Source: Amycolatopsis sp. (GTDB lineage: Bacteria > Actinomycetota > Actinomycetes > Mycobacteriales > Pseudonocardiaceae). Taken from it: 64,000 nt of DNA. Of the stretch, positions 35,390 to 44,229 are shown one piece after another. The stretch spans positions 1 through 64,000 of the forward strand of contig NZ_JAODNM010000008.1 of the NCBI RefSeq assembly GCF_025464955.1, read 5' to 3'. Made by a program: the position numbers and the translations under genes. Every line of letters begins with the position of its first letter. Position 1 is the stretch's first letter. The notes below the pieces were generated by a model that saw only the letters and a program-made list of their open reading frames with translations, searched no databases and had not been told where the DNA came from.

Positions 35390-36136
35390 TCAGTAGAGGT
35401 CGTGGGCGATGGCGGTGGCGGTGGACGAGAGCGCGCCGACCCAGGTGGGCAGCTGATCCCGGTCGAAGCGGGCGGTCGGGATGGCCAGCGCGAGTGCGGC
35501 CGACGGGATGCCCTCGGTGTCCGGCACGACGACACCGATCGCGGTGACGCCCGTTTCGGTGAGCTGGTTGTTGATGGCGAACCCGCGTTTGCGGATCAGC
35601 GCCAGCTCGCGGCGCAGCTTGGCCGGGTTCGGGTCGTCCGACTCCGCGTCCGGGTAGAGCTCGGCCAGCTCCGCCGGCGGCAGCGCCGCGAGCAGCGCCT
35701 TTCCGCCGGAAGACCGGTGCGCCGGCAGCGCGCGTCCGGCCCGGTCGCCGACCCGGAGGATCTGCTCGCACTCGACGTTGGCGATGAACCGCGTCTGCCC
35801 TCCGGCGCGCACCTGCAGGTTGGCCGTCTCGCCGACCCGGTTCACCAGCGCCCGCATGTGCGGGAGCGCGGCGCGCCGCAACTCCGCGATCGGAGCGGCT
35901 GTCGTCGCGGCGTCGCCGAGGCGCAGCACCGGGCCGGCGTGGTACTGGCGATCCGGCTCCTGCTTGGCGAAGTCGCGGTAGACCAGCATCGCCAGCAGCC
36001 GGTGCGCGGTCGACCGCGAGACGCCCAGCAGCGACGCAGCCTCGGTGACCCCGATGGCTCCTTCCTGCTGCAGCACGGTGGCCAGATGCAGGGCGTGGTC
36101 GACGGACTCGATGGCGTATGCGGGTTTGTTCTTCAC
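35390..36136 (-). CDS. IclR family transcriptional regulator of the gentisate operon
   Basis: A 248-residue IclR protein. The N-terminal winged helix is LHLATVLQQEGAIGVTEAASLLGVSRSTAHRLLAMLVYRDFA, and the C-terminal GAF-like effector domain includes RSSGGKALLAALP and GIPSAALALAIP. It is divergent from the gentisate dioxygenase gene across 47 bases containing TTCC-ATGC-GGAA (36154-36165). It probably responds to gentisate or a downstream intermediate. Confidence 0.9.
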   Translation of the reverse strand: MKNKPAYAIESVDHALHLATVLQQEGAIGVTEAASLLGVSRSTAHRLLAMLVYRDFAKQEPDRQYHAGPVLRLGDAATTAAPIAELRRAALPHMRALVNRVGETANLQVRAGGQTRFIANVECEQILRVGDRAGRALPAHRSSGGKALLAALPPAELAELYPDAESDDPNPAKLRRELALIRKRGFAINNQLTETGVTAIGVVVPDTEGIPSAALALAIPTARFDRDQLPTWVGALSSTATAIAHDLY

Positions 36137-36153
36137 ACCAGAATGATAGATCC

Positions 36154-36165
36154 TTCCATGCGGAA
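36154..36165. promoter_or_regulatory. IclR-type operator TTCCATGCGGAA
   Basis: Arms TTCC and GGAA resemble IclR-family sites in the only control region shared by the IclR and dioxygenase genes. Confidence 0.5.
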
Positions 36166-36183
36166 AGTGCCTAGGCTTTTCTC

Positions 36184-37272
36184 ATGACCACATCGACGAC
36201 TGACGCCACGCCGTTGGCGTCACGTGAACTTGACGAGCTCTATCGGGGCTTCGAGCAGGAGCGGCTCGTTCCATTGTGGACGGAAATCGGCGACCTCATG
36301 CCGCTGCACCCCACCCCGGCCGCACAACCGCACGCGTGGCGGTGGAACACGTTGCTGCCACTGGCTGAACGCGCCGGTGAGCTGGTACCTGTCGGACGCG
36401 GCGGCGAGCGGCGCGCGATCGCGCTGGCCAACCCGGGCCTCGGCGGCGCGCCGTATGCCACGCCGACGCTGTGGGCCGCCATCCAGTATCTCGGTCCGCG
36501 TGAGGTCGCGCCCGAACACCGCCATACCCAGAACGCGTTCCGGTTCGTCGTCGAGGGCGAGGGTGTGTGGACTGTCGTCAACGGCGACCCGGTGGCAATG
36601 CGGCGCGGGGACTTCCTGCTCACCCCCGGCTGGAACTTCCATGGCCACCACAACACCGGCGACCAGCCGATGGCGTGGCTCGACGGGCTGGACATCCCGT
36701 TCGTGCACTACACCGGCTCCGCGTTTTTTGAGTTCGGTGCCGACGCCGTCAGTGATGTGTCCACTCCGGACCGGTCGCGCGCGGAACGGCTCTGGGCGCA
36801 CCCGGGCCTGCGGCCGGTGTCGCAGACTGCGCAGCTGACGAACTCGCCGATTGCCGCCTATCGGTGGGAACACACTGACGCCGCGCTGACCGAGCAGCTC
36901 GACCTGGAAGCCGAAGGTCACCCTGGCGTCGTCGAACCGGGTCACGCCGCCGTGCGCTACAGCAACCCGACCACTGGCGGGGACGTCATGGCGACGCTGC
37001 GGGCGGAGTTTCACCGGCTGCGCGCGGGCACGGTGACCGCGACCCGGCAGGAGGTGGGTTCCGCGGTCTGGCAGGTGTTCTCCGGGCGTGGCACCGTTCG
37101 CCTCGGCGAACGCGAGTGGCAGGTGGGTCACGGCGACCTGTTCGTGGTGCCGTCGTGGGTGCCGGTCACACTGGAGGCCGAGACCGAACTCAACCTCTTC
37201 CGTTTCAGTGACGCGCCCATTTTCGAGGCTCTGCGTCAGGACCGTGTACAGGTGAAAGGACAGCAACGATGA
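36184..37272 (+). CDS. Gentisate 1,2-dioxygenase
   Basis: A 362-residue bicupin dioxygenase that opens gentisate (2,5-dihydroxybenzoate) to maleylpyruvate using Fe(II). The first cupin carries the iron ligands H112, H114 (EHRHTQNAFRFVVEGEG) and H153 (GWNFHGHH). The second cupin, near residues 275-345, lacks the full His set, as in known enzymes. The two downstream genes encode the next two steps, and the overlapping ATGA junction couples them. Confidence 0.92.
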   Translation: MTTSTTDATPLASRELDELYRGFEQERLVPLWTEIGDLMPLHPTPAAQPHAWRWNTLLPLAERAGELVPVGRGGERRAIALANPGLGGAPYATPTLWAAIQYLGPREVAPEHRHTQNAFRFVVEGEGVWTVVNGDPVAMRRGDFLLTPGWNFHGHHNTGDQPMAWLDGLDIPFVHYTGSAFFEFGADAVSDVSTPDRSRAERLWAHPGLRPVSQTAQLTNSPIAAYRWEHTDAALTEQLDLEAEGHPGVVEPGHAAVRYSNPTTGGDVMATLRAEFHRLRAGTVTATRQEVGSAVWQVFSGRGTVRLGEREWQVGHGDLFVVPSWVPVTLEAETELNLFRFSDAPIFEALRQDRVQVKGQQR

Positions 37273-38096
37273 GGCTCGCGACGCTCCGCACCGGTGACGG
37301 CACCCGCGCGGTCCGCATTGATGGCGACCGTTACGTCGAACTCGACGCCGTCGATGTCGGGGAACTGCTCGCCCGCGACGGCTGGCGGACGGCGGCCGGC
37401 GCGGGAACGCCGATTCACTCCCTGGTGGACGCGGACTTCGCCCCGGTAGTCCCCAAGCCCGGCAAGATCCTTTGCGTGGGTTTGAACTACCGCAATCACA
37501 TCCTCGAAATGGGCCGGGAGTTGCCGCGGCATCCTGCGCTGTTCGCGAAGTTCGCCGAAGCGCTGATCGGACCTCGTGACGCCATCCAGCTCGCGCCCGA
37601 GTCCGAAGCGGTGGACTGGGAGGCCGAGCTGGCGATCGTGATCGGGGCGAAGGTGCGCCGCGCCACCGAATCGCAGGCCGCCGCGGCGATCGCCGGGTTC
37701 AGCGTGCTCAACGACGTCACCATGCGCGACTGGCAGTTCCGCTCCCCGGAGTGGTTGCAGGGCAAGACGTTCGAGGCGACCACCCCGCTCGGGCCGGTTC
37801 TGGTGACCCCGGACGAGCTGCCCGGCGGCACCGCTCCCGCACTCGAACTGAGCTGCACGGTCGACGGCGAACTGGTGCAGAAGGCGTCGACCGGCGACCT
37901 CGTGTTCGGTCCGGTCGCGCTCGTGCGGTACATCTCGACGATCCTCACCCTCAACCCTGGCGACGTCATCGCCACCGGGACTCCCGGCGGTGTCGGCCAC
38001 GCGCGCAAGCCGCCGCGCTACCTCGAGGCCGGTTCTCTGCTGGTGACCGAGATCAGCGGGATCGGCAGGCTCGAGAACACGGCTGTCACGGCATGA
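37269..38096 (+). CDS. Fumarylpyruvate hydrolase (FAH family)
   Basis: A 275-residue fumarylacetoacetate hydrolase family protein with the core KILCVGLNYRNHILEMG, metal-binding E-x-E in VDWEAELAIVIG, and NDVTMRDWQF. In the gentisate pathway it splits fumarylpyruvate to fumarate and pyruvate. Coupled to the dioxygenase gene by a four-base overlap and to the isomerase gene in the same way. A maleylpyruvate-specific variant is possible, but the presence of an isomerase favours fumarylpyruvate. Confidence 0.9.
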   Translation: MRLATLRTGDGTRAVRIDGDRYVELDAVDVGELLARDGWRTAAGAGTPIHSLVDADFAPVVPKPGKILCVGLNYRNHILEMGRELPRHPALFAKFAEALIGPRDAIQLAPESEAVDWEAELAIVIGAKVRRATESQAAAAIAGFSVLNDVTMRDWQFRSPEWLQGKTFEATTPLGPVLVTPDELPGGTAPALELSCTVDGELVQKASTGDLVFGPVALVRYISTILTLNPGDVIATGTPGGVGHARKPPRYLEAGSLLVTEISGIGRLENTAVTA

Positions 38097-38806
38097 ACAC
38101 CGACAGGCATCCCCGCTCTCGCGGATGGCTGGATCAGGGCACCGCCGTGATCCTGGACAACGTCGCGCGGTTCGACGACGACGCGTTCGACCAGGCGAGC
38201 GGGCTCCCCGGCTGGTCACGCCGTCATCTGGTGGCGCACCTGGCGGCCAACGCCGAAGCCTTGCACCGCCTCACCCGCTGGGCCGCGACGGGTGAGCCCA
38301 CACCGATGTACTCCTCGACCGAGCAGCGCGAGAACGACATCGAGCAAGGCGCCCGACTTCTTCCCCCGCTGATTCGTGACTGGCTGCACGACGCCGTCAC
38401 GCTGCTGGACGCCGGGATGGACGCGCTGTCCCCGGCGATGTGGGGCAATCCGGTGTCCACCGCGCAGGGGCGCACGGTCGCGGCGACGGAGATCCCGTGG
38501 ATGCGCACTCGTGAGGTCTGGATCCACGCCGTCGACCTCAACGTGGGTGTCGGGTTCGAGGACTTCCCGGCCGACCTCGTGACGGAGTTGCTCGCCGATG
38601 TGACGGCAGTGCGCTCAGCTCGCGGGAAGGGGAGGGAAGTGGAGCTGCGGTCCGCGGACGGCGGTTCCTGGCATATCGCCGGCGCCGGTCCGATGGTGAT
38701 CGTGTCGGGTGACCCCGCGGATCTCGCCCGTTGGGTGACCGGTCGCGGCGTGCGAGGACTGGCATCGGGCGACAGTGCGTTCCCCGAGCTCGGGCCCTGG
38801 CTTTAG
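38093..38806 (+). CDS. Mycothiol-dependent maleylpyruvate isomerase
   Basis: A 237-residue DinB-fold enzyme. The metal-binding helices are LPGWSRRHLVAHLAANAEAL and PWMRTREVWIHAVDLN, supplying His, Glu and His; an SCP2-like C-terminal domain follows (TELLADVTAVRS onward). It isomerises maleylpyruvate to fumarylpyruvate with mycothiol as cofactor, which places the organism in the Actinomycetota. ATG overlaps the hydrolase stop. Confidence 0.9.
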   Translation: MNTDRHPRSRGWLDQGTAVILDNVARFDDDAFDQASGLPGWSRRHLVAHLAANAEALHRLTRWAATGEPTPMYSSTEQRENDIEQGARLLPPLIRDWLHDAVTLLDAGMDALSPAMWGNPVSTAQGRTVAATEIPWMRTREVWIHAVDLNVGVGFEDFPADLVTELLADVTAVRSARGKGREVELRSADGGSWHIAGAGPMVIVSGDPADLARWVTGRGVRGLASGDSAFPELGPWL

Positions 38807-38822
38807 CCCGTGCCGTTCCGTT

Positions 38823-38887
38823 CAGTGGCACGCGCTGCTTGCGCACTTGATCCAGACGACCGACAGTGGGAGCAGCAAGTGCCACTG
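38823..38887. promoter_or_regulatory. Control region with distant inverted repeat CAGTGGCAC/GTGCCACTG
   Basis: The two 9-base arms at 38823-38831 and 38879-38887 flank the promoter region of the hydratase gene. They could be paired sites for the IclR regulator encoded at 42728 or for another dimeric regulator. Confidence 0.35.
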
Positions 38888-38900
38888 GAGAGGACGATCG

Positions 38901-39686
38901 GTGAACCCAGACGCAGTTCGTGCGGCGGCGGCCGGCCTGCTGGACGCCTACGAAACCGGCAAGCCGATCGCCCCCCTGATCGAGACCTACCCGGAAGCCA
39001 CGCTCGAGGACTCCTACCGAATCCAGCAGGAACAGGTCCGTAGTTGGGTTTCCGCAGGTGCGGTGATCCGCGGGCACAAGGTGGGACTCGCGTCGGCGGC
39101 AATGCAGCGGCAGCTCGGGGTGAACCAGCCCGATTACGGACATTTGACCGGATCGATGTTCCATCTCGAACATCAGCCGATTCCGGCGGAGACGTTCATC
39201 CAGCCGAAGATCGAACCGGAGATCGCTTTTGTACTGGGCCGTCGGCTGGAAGGTCCCGGGGTCACGATTGCCGATGCCGTGCGCGCGGTCGAGTTCGTGC
39301 TGCCCGCACTGGAGATCGTGGACTCCCGTATCCAGGACTGGAAGATCTCCATCGTCGACACCATCGCCGACAACGCGTCCTCGGGCGGCGTCATCCTGGG
39401 CGGCACGCCCGCCCGGTTGGCCGACGTCGAGCTGCGCCTGGCCGGGTGCGTGCTCTACCGCAACGGCGAGGTGGCCGAGACCGGCGCCGGTGGCGCGGTA
39501 CTCGGGTCTCCGCTCAACGCGCTGGTGTGGCTGGCCAACACCATCGGCCCGCTGGGCGTCGCGTTGGAACCCGGTCATGTGGTCATGCCGGGATCGATGA
39601 CCAAGGCCATCACGATGGCACGCGGGGACACGGTGTCGGCCACCATCGCCGGAATCGGCAGCGTTACAGCCGTGCTGTCAGCATGA
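38901..39686 (+). CDS. 2-keto-4-pentenoate hydratase (MhpD/DmpE-like)
   Basis: A 261-residue FAH-superfamily hydratase. Typical motifs are GHKVGLASAAMQRQLGV, IEPEIAFVLGR and DNASSGGVILG. It hydrates 2-hydroxypenta-2,4-dienoate to 4-hydroxy-2-oxovalerate in lower meta-cleavage pathways. The GTG at 38901 has GGAGAGG upstream; ATG alternatives are absent. The next gene is a paralogue of the decarboxylase branch. The product feeds the aldolase encoded at 40748. Confidence 0.87.
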   Translation: MNPDAVRAAAAGLLDAYETGKPIAPLIETYPEATLEDSYRIQQEQVRSWVSAGAVIRGHKVGLASAAMQRQLGVNQPDYGHLTGSMFHLEHQPIPAETFIQPKIEPEIAFVLGRRLEGPGVTIADAVRAVEFVLPALEIVDSRIQDWKISIVDTIADNASSGGVILGGTPARLADVELRLAGCVLYRNGEVAETGAGGAVLGSPLNALVWLANTIGPLGVALEPGHVVMPGSMTKAITMARGDTVSATIAGIGSVTAVLSA

Positions 39687-39697
39687 GGAGCTTCGAC

Positions 39698-40498
39698 ATG
39701 ACCGACGTACTCGAGATCCGGCCCGGAGATGTGCGGCACGCGGCCGCGGTTCTCCTCGACGGCGAACGTACGGCCACAGCTCGCGGCCCGATCACCGAAC
39801 TCTGGCCCGAGCTGGACCTCCGCACGGCGTACGCGATCCAGGACGAAGCTCTCCGGCAGCGTCGGAACCGCGGCGAAACCCTCATCGGGGTCAAGCTGGG
39901 GCTGACCTCCCGGGCAAAGCAGCAGCGCATGGGCATCGACTCACCTCTGGTGGCCTGGCTGACCGATGCCATGGTGCTGCCCGCCGGCGACCCGGTTCCC
40001 CGCACCGAGCTCATTCATCCGAGGGCGGAACCGGAGATCGTCTTCGTCATGGGAGACCGCCTCGCCGGGCCCGGCGTCACGGCGGCCTCGGCGATGCGCG
40101 CGGTGGCCCGTGTCCACGGCGGCATCGAGGTGATCGACAGCCGCTATCGGGACTTCAAGTTCACCCTGCCCGACGTCGTGGCGGACAACGCTTCCTCAGC
40201 CCGGTTCGTCCTCGGCCCGGTGGGGAAGTCCGCGCACGAACTCGACCTGTCGCTCGAGGCGGCGTTGCTGGAGGTCGACGGCCAGATCGTGGACACCGCC
40301 ACCGGCGCTGCCGTACAAGGACATCCCGCGGAAGCGCTCGCGCTGGCCGCGAATGTTCTTGCCGAGCGCGGGCTGAGCATCGAAGCCGGCTGGATCGTGC
40401 TCACCGGAGGCATGACCGACGCCGTCCCGGTTCCCGCCGGAGGCCACGTCGCCGCGCATTTTTCGCACCTCGGATCCGTGACCCTCCCGGGCGGCTGA
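39698..40498 (+). CDS. 2-oxo-3-hexenedioate (4-oxalocrotonate) decarboxylase-like
   Basis: A 266-residue homologue of the hydratase, with GVKLGLTSRAKQQRMGIDSP and PRAEPEIVFVMG typical of the decarboxylase DmpH/XylI. These enzymes decarboxylate 4-oxalocrotonate and form complexes with the hydratase, which fits the gene order. An ATG at 39683 overlaps the hydratase stop, but the ATG at 39698 has GAGGAG at proper spacing and is preferred. No ring-cleaving extradiol dioxygenase is nearby. Confidence 0.85.
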   Translation: MTDVLEIRPGDVRHAAAVLLDGERTATARGPITELWPELDLRTAYAIQDEALRQRRNRGETLIGVKLGLTSRAKQQRMGIDSPLVAWLTDAMVLPAGDPVPRTELIHPRAEPEIVFVMGDRLAGPGVTAASAMRAVARVHGGIEVIDSRYRDFKFTLPDVVADNASSARFVLGPVGKSAHELDLSLEAALLEVDGQIVDTATGAAVQGHPAEALALAANVLAERGLSIEAGWIVLTGGMTDAVPVPAGGHVAAHFSHLGSVTLPGG

Positions 40499-40545
40499 TG
40501 GGGCGGTGGGTGCTGTTGTGGCGTTGCGGCTCGCGCGCGAGTGAC

Positions 40546-40590
40546 TCGGGGGACGTTGAGTACAAATCATTTGTATCGGGGGACGTTTCG
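40546..40590. repeat. Inverted repeat TACAAATCATTTGTA flanked by direct repeats
   Basis: The 15-base palindrome (40561-40575) is bracketed by TCGGGGGACGTTGAG and TCGGGGGACGTTTCG. It lies in the 249-base convergent gap between the decarboxylase and aldolase genes, which holds no gene. Confidence 0.5.
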
Positions 40591-40747
40591 TACACAACGG
40601 TACCCGACCGGCCAACCCCAGCAGTCACACTGACACCACCAGCCCCACGGACGCGGGCCTCTGATCCAGTCGACGTGCGCCGGCCGCCCCAGTCCTTGCT
40701 GCCGTAGACCGGAACCCGAAACGACGTCCCCGCCCTGCCCTGTCGAA

Positions 40748-41785
40748 CTACGCGGTGGTTTTTTCGTTCACCAGCTGGAGCGCGATGTCGATGATCATGT
40801 CTTCCTGGCCGCCGACGTACTTGGCCTTGCCGACCCGGTAGAGGATCTCGTGCGCGGGGACGCCGTAGCGTTCGCCGGCGCGTTCGGCGTGCAGCAGGAA
40901 GCTCGAGTACACCCCGGCGAAGCCCTGCACGATCGAGGATCGATCCATGACCGGCAGCCGCGTGATGTAGGGCTTCACGATGTTCTCGGCGGCGTCGAGC
41001 AACACGTCCTTGTCGACTCCGGTGGTGATGCCGAGTTTGTCGAAGACCGCGCTCAGTACTTCTGTCGGGGAGTTTCCGGCGCCCGCGCCAAGCGCGACGA
41101 GTGATCCGTCGATCTGGCGGGCCCCCGCGCGATAGGCGAGAACCGAGTTGGCGACACCGAAGCTGAGGTTCTGGTGTCCGTGGTAGCCGACCTGGGCCTG
41201 GTCGCCGAACTCCGTGACCAGCGCGGCGACCCGGTCGGAGGTCTCCTCCAACACGAGCGCACCAGCGGAGTCCACTACGTAGACACATTGGCAGCCGGCG
41301 TCGACCATGATCCGCCCCTGTTTGGCCAGGGCTTCCGGCGTGGACATGTGGGAGAGCATGAGGAAGCCGACCGTTTCCAGCCCGAGCTCGCGTGCTTTCC
41401 CGAAATGCTGGATCGACACGTCCGCCTCGGTGCAGTGGGTCGCGATCCGTACTGCTCCCGCGCCGAGATCGGCCGCGGCCTTCAGATCGGTGACGGTACC
41501 GAGTCCCGGCAGCAGCAGGACGGCGATCTTCGCGCGCTCTGCCTCGTCGACTGCCGCGGCGATGAGCTTACGTTCGTCGACCAGGGAAAAGCCGTAGTTG
41601 AAGGTCGAGCCGCCGAGGCCGTCGCCGTGGGTCACCTCGATCAGCGACACCCCGGCGGTGTCCAGCGCGCGGACCGTGTCGCGGACTTGCCGTTCGGTGA
41701 ACTGGTGGGCCATCGCGTGGCTGCCGTCGCGCAGGGTGGTGTCGACGAGGCGGACCTCGCGGTGGACGTCGTCCCAGGTGGTCAT
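40748..41785 (-). CDS. 4-hydroxy-2-oxovalerate aldolase (DmpG-like)
   Basis: A 345-residue HMGL-type TIM-barrel aldolase. [18 protein letters not shown] holds the catalytic Arg/Asp, [10 protein letters not shown] and [15 protein letters not shown] provide the metal-binding HxH, and the C-terminal communication domain ends in [11 protein letters not shown]. It cleaves 4-hydroxy-2-oxovalerate to pyruvate and acetaldehyde, which is channelled to the dehydrogenase. ATG overlaps the dehydrogenase stop (ATGA). Confidence 0.94.
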   Translation of the reverse strand: MTTWDDVHREVRLVDTTLRDGSHAMAHQFTERQVRDTVRALDTAGVSLIEVTHGDGLGGSTFNYGFSLVDERKLIAAAVDEAERAKIAVLLLPGLGTVTDLKAAADLGAGAVRIATHCTEADVSIQHFGKARELGLETVGFLMLSHMSTPEALAKQGRIMVDAGCQCVYVVDSAGALVLEETSDRVAALVTEFGDQAQVGYHGHQNLSFGVANSVLAYRAGARQIDGSLVALGAGAGNSPTEVLSAVFDKLGITTGVDKDVLLDAAENIVKPYITRLPVMDRSSIVQGFAGVYSSFLLHAERAGERYGVPAHEILYRVGKAKYVGGQEDMIIDIALQLVNEKTTA

Positions 41786-42687
41786 ACCGTCACCGCTTTC
41801 TGCTGAGCGAGGAGTTCGCCGACGCGGGCGGCGGCGGCCGTCATGATGTCGAGGTTGCCGGCGTACCTCGGCAGGTAGTCGCCGTTGCCCGCGACCTCGA
41901 GGAAGACCGCTACGCGGGCGCAACCTGCCCAGCCGGGCCGCGGGTCGTCGTACTGCGGGTCGGCTTTGAGCGTGTAACCCGGCACGTAGACCTGGACGTC
42001 GGAGACCATGCGATGGATCGACTCGGTGATCGCGTCGCGGTCGGCATCGGAGCCGATCGCGCAGAACACGGTGTCGCGCATGATCATCGGCGGGTCGACC
42101 GGGTTGATGATGATGATCGCGCGGCCTTTCACCGCGCCGCCGACGTGCTCGATCGCGTGCGAGGTGGTCTCGGTGAACTCGTCGATGTTCCCCCGGGTTC
42201 CGGGGCCGGCCGAGCGCGACGAGATGGAGGCGACGATCTCGGCGTAGGACACCGGGGTGACCCGGGAGACCGCGTGCACGATGGGGATGGTGGCCTGGCC
42301 CCCGCAGGTGATCATGTTGACGTTGGTCGCGTCGACATGCTCGCGCAGGTTGACCGCCGGGCAGGTGTAAGGCCCGATCGCCGCGGGGGTCAGGTCGATG
42401 GCGGTGATCCCGGCTTCGGCGTAGCGGGGCGCGTTGGCCAGGTGGGCCTTCGCCGACGTCGCCTCGAACACCAGGTCCGGGAGCTCGGGGCGGGAGAGCA
42501 GCCAGTCGACCCCGTTCGCCGAGGTCTCGACGCCGAGGGCCGCGGCCCTGGCCAGTCCGTCGGACGCCGGGTCGACCCCGACCATGTACCGCACATCGAC
42601 GTGGTCGCTGCGCCGGAGCTTCGCGAGCAGGTCGGTGCCTATGTTGCCTGGGCCGACGATGGCGGCCACCGCGTTTCGTTGTGCCAT
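41782..42687 (-). CDS. Acetaldehyde dehydrogenase, acetylating (DmpF-like)
   Basis: A 301-residue CoA-acylating acetaldehyde dehydrogenase. The Rossmann motif [16 protein letters not shown] and the catalytic Cys in [13 protein letters not shown] are clear. It converts acetaldehyde and CoA to acetyl-CoA with NAD and forms a complex with the aldolase. The ATG at 42687 is 40 bases from the divergent IclR start, and the shared gap is the control region for both. Confidence 0.94.
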   Translation of the reverse strand: MAQRNAVAAIVGPGNIGTDLLAKLRRSDHVDVRYMVGVDPASDGLARAAALGVETSANGVDWLLSRPELPDLVFEATSAKAHLANAPRYAEAGITAIDLTPAAIGPYTCPAVNLREHVDATNVNMITCGGQATIPIVHAVSRVTPVSYAEIVASISSRSAGPGTRGNIDEFTETTSHAIEHVGGAVKGRAIIIINPVDPPMIMRDTVFCAIGSDADRDAITESIHRMVSDVQVYVPGYTLKADPQYDDPRPGWAGCARVAVFLEVAGNGDYLPRYAGNLDIMTAAAARVGELLAQQKAVTV

Positions 42688-42727
42688 GGTAGTTACCGTC
42701 CTCGCCAGGATGAGGCACAATCAACTC

Positions 42728-43474
42728 ATGCGTGCCGCTGAGCGGAACGACGACGGGATGACCGCGACCCGTCTCGTGGCCTTGCTGACTGCTTTCGAGC
42801 CTGGTGACAACGCCCTGGGTGTGTCCGAACTGGCTCGGCGGACTTCCTTGGCCAAGTCGAGCGTCCATCGGCTGACCGGGCACCTGGTCGCCGCGGGGTT
42901 CCTCGAGCGCGAGGGAACGTCTGTCCGATTGGGACTCAAACTGTTCGAGATCGGGCAGCTCGCGGTTCGCCAGCGCGGGTTGGTCGACGCGGCGCGCCCG
43001 TATCTCGCGGACCTGAGAGAGGCCACGCGCAATACCGCGCATCTCGCGGTTCTGGAAGGCACCGAAGTGGTGTACCTCGACATCGTGCGCGGTCCGGACG
43101 CGCCTTCCTTGCCGTCGCGTATCGGTGGCCGGTTTCCCGCGCACGCAACCGGTGTGGGCAAAGCGATCCTGGCGTTCTCGCCGGAATCGGTGCAGGAAGA
43201 GGTCATCGCCGCCGGGCTTCCCAGGATCAGCCCGCGCACCGTGACCGCGCCGGGGCTGCTGCGCCGGCAACTGGCGAAGATCCGGAAGGACGGCGTTGCG
43301 TACGAGCGCGAGGAATCCGGGGTCGGCGTGGTGTGTGCGGCGAGCCCGCTCCTTGACGGCACGGGGTTGCCCTTGGCGGCGATCTCCCTTTCCGGCTGGT
43401 CGAACCGGATGCGTACCGAGCGCATCGCGCCGGCCGTGCGTACCGCGGCGCTGGCCCTTTCCCGCACCCTATGA
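42728..43474 (+). CDS. IclR family transcriptional regulator of the meta-pathway genes
   Basis: A 248-residue IclR protein. The winged helix reads [50 protein letters not shown], followed by the effector domain with [17 protein letters not shown]. Divergent from the acetaldehyde dehydrogenase gene, so probably controls the aldolase pair and perhaps the hydratase pair. It differs from the gentisate IclR at 35390. Confidence 0.9.
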   Translation: MRAAERNDDGMTATRLVALLTAFEPGDNALGVSELARRTSLAKSSVHRLTGHLVAAGFLEREGTSVRLGLKLFEIGQLAVRQRGLVDAARPYLADLREATRNTAHLAVLEGTEVVYLDIVRGPDAPSLPSRIGGRFPAHATGVGKAILAFSPESVQEEVIAAGLPRISPRTVTAPGLLRRQLAKIRKDGVAYEREESGVGVVCAASPLLDGTGLPLAAISLSGWSNRMRTERIAPAVRTAALALSRTL

Positions 43475-43735
43475 CTCGAATATGGCCTTGACCTGCGAAA
43501 TGGAGATCCTCGCAAGGTTCTGCAACCCGGGCTGCTTGACATCGAGCCCATCCAGACCGTCTATACCGACGCGGAAGGTCATTTTGCCTTCACCGACCTG
43601 CCCGTCGGTGAGTACGAGATGCGGGTGAGACCGCCGGCGGGTTGGTGGCTGGTCTACGGGGGCAACGTCGGACATTCGGATGTGCGCCGGAACGAGCATG
43701 GCGATATGTGGCTCCAGGTGGAACCCGTGGCCTGA
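43475..43735 (+). pseudogene. 3' remnant of a surface/secreted beta-sandwich (Cna-B/SdrD-like) gene
   Basis: Directly after the IclR stop, in the same frame and with no start codon, 86 codons encode a typical prealbumin-like repeat end: VYTDAEGHFAFTDLPVGEYEMRVRPPAGWW, then a conserved-looking tail ending in LQVEPVA and TGA. Codon use is coding-like. It is most simply the 3' end of a gene whose 5' part was lost, marking the left edge of the accessory region. Confidence 0.55.
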
Positions 43736-43968
43736 GCGGTTGAACAAGTGCGCCTACGTGACTCGCTCTCGAACCCAACAGAGGCTATGCAACGGTTGGC
43801 AGCAGCACTGGCGGGAGGTGAAAAGCGCGAGAGAGACCAGGTCGCAGCTTGTTTAGTGGAGGTGATTACCGACCAGGCTGGGACCCGTCGAGAAATAACC
43901 TCGCCGACTAGCTGTGCGGCGAAAGTGACAAGAAGATCCGAAATGTTGCACTCGTCGTTCCGGCAAGT

Positions 43969-44004
43969 AAAAAGCCCGCCCTCTCATTGGAAGGCGGGCT
44001 TTTT
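43969..44004. terminator. Bidirectional terminator hairpin
   Basis: AAAAAGCCCGCC and GGCGGGCTTTTT form a perfect stem with a 12-base loop. It ends the leftward Scr1/DUF397 pair and shields it from rightward reading. The 230 bases to its left (43736-43968) hold only an unconvincing short ORF. Confidence 0.9.
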
Positions 44005-44016
44005 GCGCGTCGAAGA

Positions 44017-44229
44017 CTACGACCTCTGAAACTCTCCATCAGACATGCCGCCAGCAAAAGCGTCCCACTCGCTTGCGGTGAAGACCAGCGCCGGACCCTT
44101 GCCCTGCTGCTTGCTGTCACGCATGGCCACGCGTCCGTCTTCCAAGAACGCAACCTCGACGCAGTTGGAATTGCTGTTGCTGCGACTGCTCTTTCGCCAC
44201 AGAGCTCCGTGCAACTCAGCACTCATCAT
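44017..44229 (-). CDS. DUF397 domain protein
   Basis: A 70-residue DUF397 protein (WRKSSRSNSNSNCVEVAF, then VAMRDSKQQGKGPALVFTASEWDAFAGGM), matching the family's whole length. DUF397 genes accompany Scr1-type XRE regulators throughout actinomycetes, as in the bldB/whiJ-like systems, and may act as toxin-antitoxin-like pairs. ATG overlaps the regulator stop (ATGA). Confidence 0.92.
   Translation of the reverse strand: MMSAELHGALWRKSSRSNSNSNCVEVAFLEDGRVAMRDSKQQGKGPALVFTASEWDAFAGGMSDGEFQRS

Noticed and set aside
43748..44029. Possible 93-codon gene from GTG at 43748
   Set aside because: It reads through the strong bidirectional terminator at 43969-44004 and has mixed codon use; only its first 60 codons look at all plausible.
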